From assembly GCA_030145365.1 (NCBI GenBank), contig JAQYVS010000037.1, positions 1 to 7,830 on the forward strand: DNA of 7,830 nt, written 5' to 3'. Position 1 is the stretch's first letter. Every line of letters begins with the position of its first letter. Made by a program: the position numbers and the translations under genes. Below, piece by piece: positions 5,710-7,830 of the stretch. The notes beneath the pieces are model-generated. The model saw nothing but the letters and a program-made list of their open reading frames with translations. It had not been told where the DNA came from and did not search any database. Origin of the DNA: Desulfofustis sp. (lineage in GTDB: Bacteria; Desulfobacterota; Desulfobulbia; Desulfobulbales; Desulfocapsaceae).

Positions 5710-7074
5710 CTACTCAATCATTAAGGATGGCTGGTAACCAATCGTTCCCGTTAAGTCGGCTTCGTCGAGTTGAGCTCCCTCAAGATCGGCCCCGGTTAAA
5801 TCCGCACCACTGAGATTTGCCTTGTAAAGATCGGCTTTTCTCAAATCGGCATTTTTCATGTTCGCTCCCTTCAGAGATACCCCCTTCAGATTTGCACCTT
5901 CCAGGTCAACACTTTCAAAATTGACTCCACTCAGATCAGCTCCTTCCAGATCTGCCTTTCTGAGATTTTTCCCCTTTAAATCAACTCCGCTTAAATTGCA
6001 TGAATAACATCGTTTTTCATCCAGCAATTTTTCAATCTGCATTTCAGAAAAATCGGGGATATTCTCGCCCAGCACATCATTATCAGCCACTGCTGACTGG
6101 GCAGCTGCAACAGCTGACTCTGGTTCTCCTGTCTTTACCATAGCATTTTCCGCCATCTCCTGTGTGGCTGCCGGCACGTCGGGTTTGGTTTCCTCAACCA
6201 TCACAGCCTCTGTCTTGCTCTCGCTGGGTGGCTCGACACTTATTTCTTCTTTACCAAGATCTTCAATCGCTTCAGTCTCTTCGATTGCTGGTTTTGTGTT
6301 TGGCTGTTTATAAACCTGCTCGGTAACTTTTTTCTCTGTCTTTTTCTGGCTGCTTGTCTCGATGTTTGTTTCTTCCTTCTTGATAGCTTCAGTAGGTTCT
6401 ACTGTATCGATGGCTGTATCTGTATGTGTTTCATCTGAAACTTTTTTAGAAGTTTTTTCCTGCTGTTCTTCAATATTTATCTCTTTGACAGGTGTCACCG
6501 TTTTAACCGGTGGTGCATTCTCATCGTCCTGAAGAACTTCGGCACCTTGAGGTTCACCTGATGCATCGGTTGTGAATGCCACCTTTTTCTGATCCTTTAT
6601 CTCTGTTGGTGTCTTTTCCTCTGGTGTATTGTCCTTTTCCATGACCTCTTCCTGAATCGCGGGATCTGCCATTTTTTTCTCAAGAGGTACATCGCCCCTT
6701 AACGTCCCAGTGAGGTAAGCACCATCCAGCATTGCCCCCTGAAGATCCGCTCCTCTCAGATCGGCATTAGCCAGGTCAGCTCCTCCAAACTTCGTGCCCT
6801 GTAATATAGAACCTGAAAGATTGGCATTGGAAAGATCACCAAGAAAAAAAGTCGCTTTGCTCAGATCAGCACCCGATAAATCGGCACCAGATAAATTCAA
6901 GCGATTTAGATCTGCACCAGTTAAGTCACATCCGGCACACGCATTTGTTCGTATCAGCGTATCGATATTTTGCTGTACTTCAGGACTGACCTCGTCACTT
7001 TTAGCAATCGTAACGCCAACAAGCTGTAAGGAAACAATTAAAAACAGTGACGTGAAAGCAATTTTTTTAGTCAT
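5710..7074 (-). CDS. Exported protein with two CxxC-capped pentapeptide-repeat domains
   Basis: This protein has 454 residues when started at the ATG 7072-7074. A TTG 12 codons upstream is also open, but the ATG places a clean signal peptide first (TKK, hydrophobic 5-24, likely cut at VTIA|KS) and has GGGGA at 7082-7086 with a 7-base gap. Domain 1 is a short helix (about 32-44), CAGC (46-49), then 15 unbroken pentapeptides with central L/F/I-type residues at 51, 56 ... 121. Next is a charged linker, about 130-345, rich in Glu, Thr, Lys, Val and Pro and with no predicted fold. Domain 2 is a helix (about 344-354), CYSC (356-359), then 17 unbroken pentapeptides centred at 361 ... 441. Both domains end in a LTGT turn. 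Pentapeptide tracts fold as right-handed square beta-helices. Cytoplasmic members such as Qnr and MfpA mimic DNA, but a signal peptide argues against that role here. The function is unknown. Neither CxxC is followed by His, so c-type heme attachment is excluded. Confidence 0.88.
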   Translation of the reverse strand: MTKKIAFTSLFLIVSLQLVGVTIAKSDEVSPEVQQNIDTLIRTNACAGCDLTGADLNRLNLSGADLSGADLSKATFFLGDLSNANLSGSILQGTKFGGADLANADLRGADLQGAMLDGAYLTGTLRGDVPLEKKMADPAIQEEVMEKDNTPEEKTPTEIKDQKKVAFTTDASGEPQGAEVLQDDENAPPVKTVTPVKEINIEEQQEKTSKKVSDETHTDTAIDTVEPTEAIKKEETNIETSSQKKTEKKVTEQVYKQPNTKPAIEETEAIEDLGKEEISVEPPSESKTEAVMVEETKPDVPAATQEMAENAMVKTGEPESAVAAAQSAVADNDVLGENIPDFSEMQIEKLLDEKRCYSCNLSGVDLKGKNLRKADLEGADLSGVNFESVDLEGANLKGVSLKGANMKNADLRKADLYKANLSGADLTGADLEGAQLDEADLTGTIGYQPSLMIE

Positions 7075-7099
7075 GTAGGTATCCCCACTTCTTTTTTTC

Positions 7100-7127
7100 A
7101 CTAAAATCAAAAAATTTCGGCTGTCAG
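7100..7127 (-). promoter_or_regulatory. Candidate promoter of the pentapeptide-repeat gene
   Basis: On the minus strand CTGACA (7122-7127, 5/6) is followed after 16 bases by TTTAGT (7100-7105, 4/6). The predicted start near 7093 would leave a leader of about 19 nt before the ATG at 7074. That would exclude the upstream TTG start. The match is moderate. Confidence 0.35.
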
Positions 7128-7205
7128 GAAGAAAGCATGCCTCAGACGAGCTCGCTTCTCATCGATCCGTTTATACCAGATCTGTAATATTGTTGAAAGC
7201 CTTAC

Positions 7206-7739
7206 TCACGTATCGGATTTCCAGCGCCAGGGAGGAATCGGTGATCGGTTTTTCCAAAGGCCGATTCCATCTCGTCTTGCTTTTTCTTCAAATGTAACCC
7301 AAGTGCTGCAGATCTGTTCCGTGCAATAGTAATCATAAACCCAACTGTTTCCAGTTCTTACCATCTCCTCGTTAACAATTTGTCCACCACTGCTGACCAA
7401 TGCAACCATTCGTCCGTATTTGTCCCGATCTTTGATGGTGAGATTGATGACTTTACCTTCGACCAGTTTCTTCAATGTATGTTTAGAGTTCTCACCCCCC
7501 GGTTGATTGTACTCGGGAGCATCAATTCCCCAAAGTCGCACTTCAAGAAAGCGACCTTCATATCTGGTCATGATTGAATCACCGTCAATAACATAGGCAA
7601 CCCGTGCTTTAATGATAGTATCTGCAACTTGGGTAGCCATCACTCCAGCAATGAAGAGATGAGAAGCAATTATCATTGCTATACTAATGGGCCACCAAAG
7701 ACCATGAGCCTTACAATCAATCACGTCAGACAGGCCCAC
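7206..7739 (-). CDS. Staphylococcal-nuclease-like (thermonuclease) protein, exported or membrane-anchored
   Basis: This 177-residue protein has an SNase OB-fold domain from about residue 43. The catalytic set known from Staphylococcus nuclease is intact: VIDGDS (50-55; D54), VRLWGIDAPE with R68, D73 and E76, and DKYGR with R110. Such enzymes are Ca-dependent and cut DNA and RNA. Residues 13-36 are hydrophobic (GLWWPISIAMIIASHLFIAGVMA) and should direct export, with possible cleavage after VMA or QVA, or retention as an anchor. C139 and C144 could form a disulfide, which fits an extracytoplasmic site. The C-terminal GLWKNRSPIPPWRWK is usual in Gram-negative members. The start is uncertain. The longest frame uses GTG (7737-7739) with no SD, just after an in-frame stop; ATG at 7674-7676 would give a shorter signal sequence. 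It lies 131 bp upstream of the pentapeptide gene on the same strand. Confidence 0.9.
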   Translation of the reverse strand: MGLSDVIDCKAHGLWWPISIAMIIASHLFIAGVMATQVADTIIKARVAYVIDGDSIMTRYEGRFLEVRLWGIDAPEYNQPGGENSKHTLKKLVEGKVINLTIKDRDKYGRMVALVSSGGQIVNEEMVRTGNSWVYDYYCTEQICSTWVTFEEKARRDGIGLWKNRSPIPPWRWKSDT

Positions 7740-7830
7740 GAGTTAATTTCATAGTATTCATGTTGAACGACAAGGCTGCTCTTCTCCGGATGTGTCATAA
7801 TTTTGTACTCAACTCATAACATCATCTATG
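7740..7830. other. Right-edge stretch with no recognised feature
   Basis: These 91 bases lie upstream of the nuclease gene. No convincing promoter, SD or neighbouring gene was found. A 25-codon minus-strand frame (7721-7798) overlaps the nuclease start out of frame and has no support. The ATG at 7828-7830 on the plus strand cannot be judged at the window edge. Confidence 0.5.

Noticed and set aside
5746..6935. Repetitive DNA in the pentapeptide gene as a possible tandem repeat array or CRISPR
   Set aside because: The periodicity is 15 bp, set by the five-residue protein repeat. Units differ in sequence and there are no spacers.
7075..7110. TTG start 12 codons upstream in the pentapeptide gene
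   Set aside because: The downstream ATG has a better-placed SD and puts the signal peptide at the N-terminus. The candidate promoter would start inside the TTG extension.
7148..7155. CGAGCTCG palindrome between the nuclease and pentapeptide genes
   Set aside because: It is an 8-bp self-complementary site with no loop, no T-tract and no second copy nearby, so it is most likely chance.
7721..7798. A 25-codon minus-strand frame (MTHPEKSS...) overlapping the nuclease start
   Set aside because: It is very short, overlaps the nuclease frame, has only a distant GAG as SD and no recognisable sequence.

Overview
This window reads as ordinary bacterial chromosome, most likely from the Desulfobacterota (former Deltaproteobacteria, perhaps Desulfobulbales). 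That placement is inference. It rests on the delta-type sigma-32 sequence, a small two-CW cysteine-rich protein, a tailless SlyD-like FKBP and a long-form HisG. No mobile element, tRNA, rRNA or CRISPR array was seen. All genes but the one cut by the window edge are intact.

Layout. Positions 1-459 (minus) hold the N-terminal 153 residues of an RpoH-type sigma factor that runs off the left edge. A 257-bp AT-rich divergent region with two small inverted repeats separates it from lepA (717-2513, plus). Convergent with lepA is a 90-residue two-CW protein (2552-2824, minus) with a strong SD and a good sigma-70-like promoter. Next comes a compact minus-strand cluster, hisI (4514-4888), hisG (3614-4486) and engB/ysxC (3007-3591), with only 22-27 bp between genes. 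It is probably one operon read from a promoter with a perfect TTGACA at 4999-5004. Divergent from it is a SlyD-type FKBP prolyl isomerase (5131-5571, plus) with its own TTGACA promoter. The right end holds two minus-strand genes for probably exported proteins: a 454-residue protein with two pentapeptide-repeat domains (5710-7074) and a membrane-anchored or secreted staphylococcal-nuclease-like protein (7206-7739).

Function. Most of the window is housekeeping: stress sigma factor, translation GTPase EF4, ribosome-assembly GTPase EngB, two histidine-pathway enzymes and a folding helper. The most unusual gene is the pentapeptide protein. Two beta-helix domains of 15 and 17 unbroken pentapeptides, each opened by a short helix and a CxxC pair, are joined by a charged linker of about 215 residues. 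The equivalent residues of the two domains lie exactly 310 residues apart. A second item worth checking is a well-formed plus-strand promoter (2926-2954) with no gene of its own, pointing antisense into engB.
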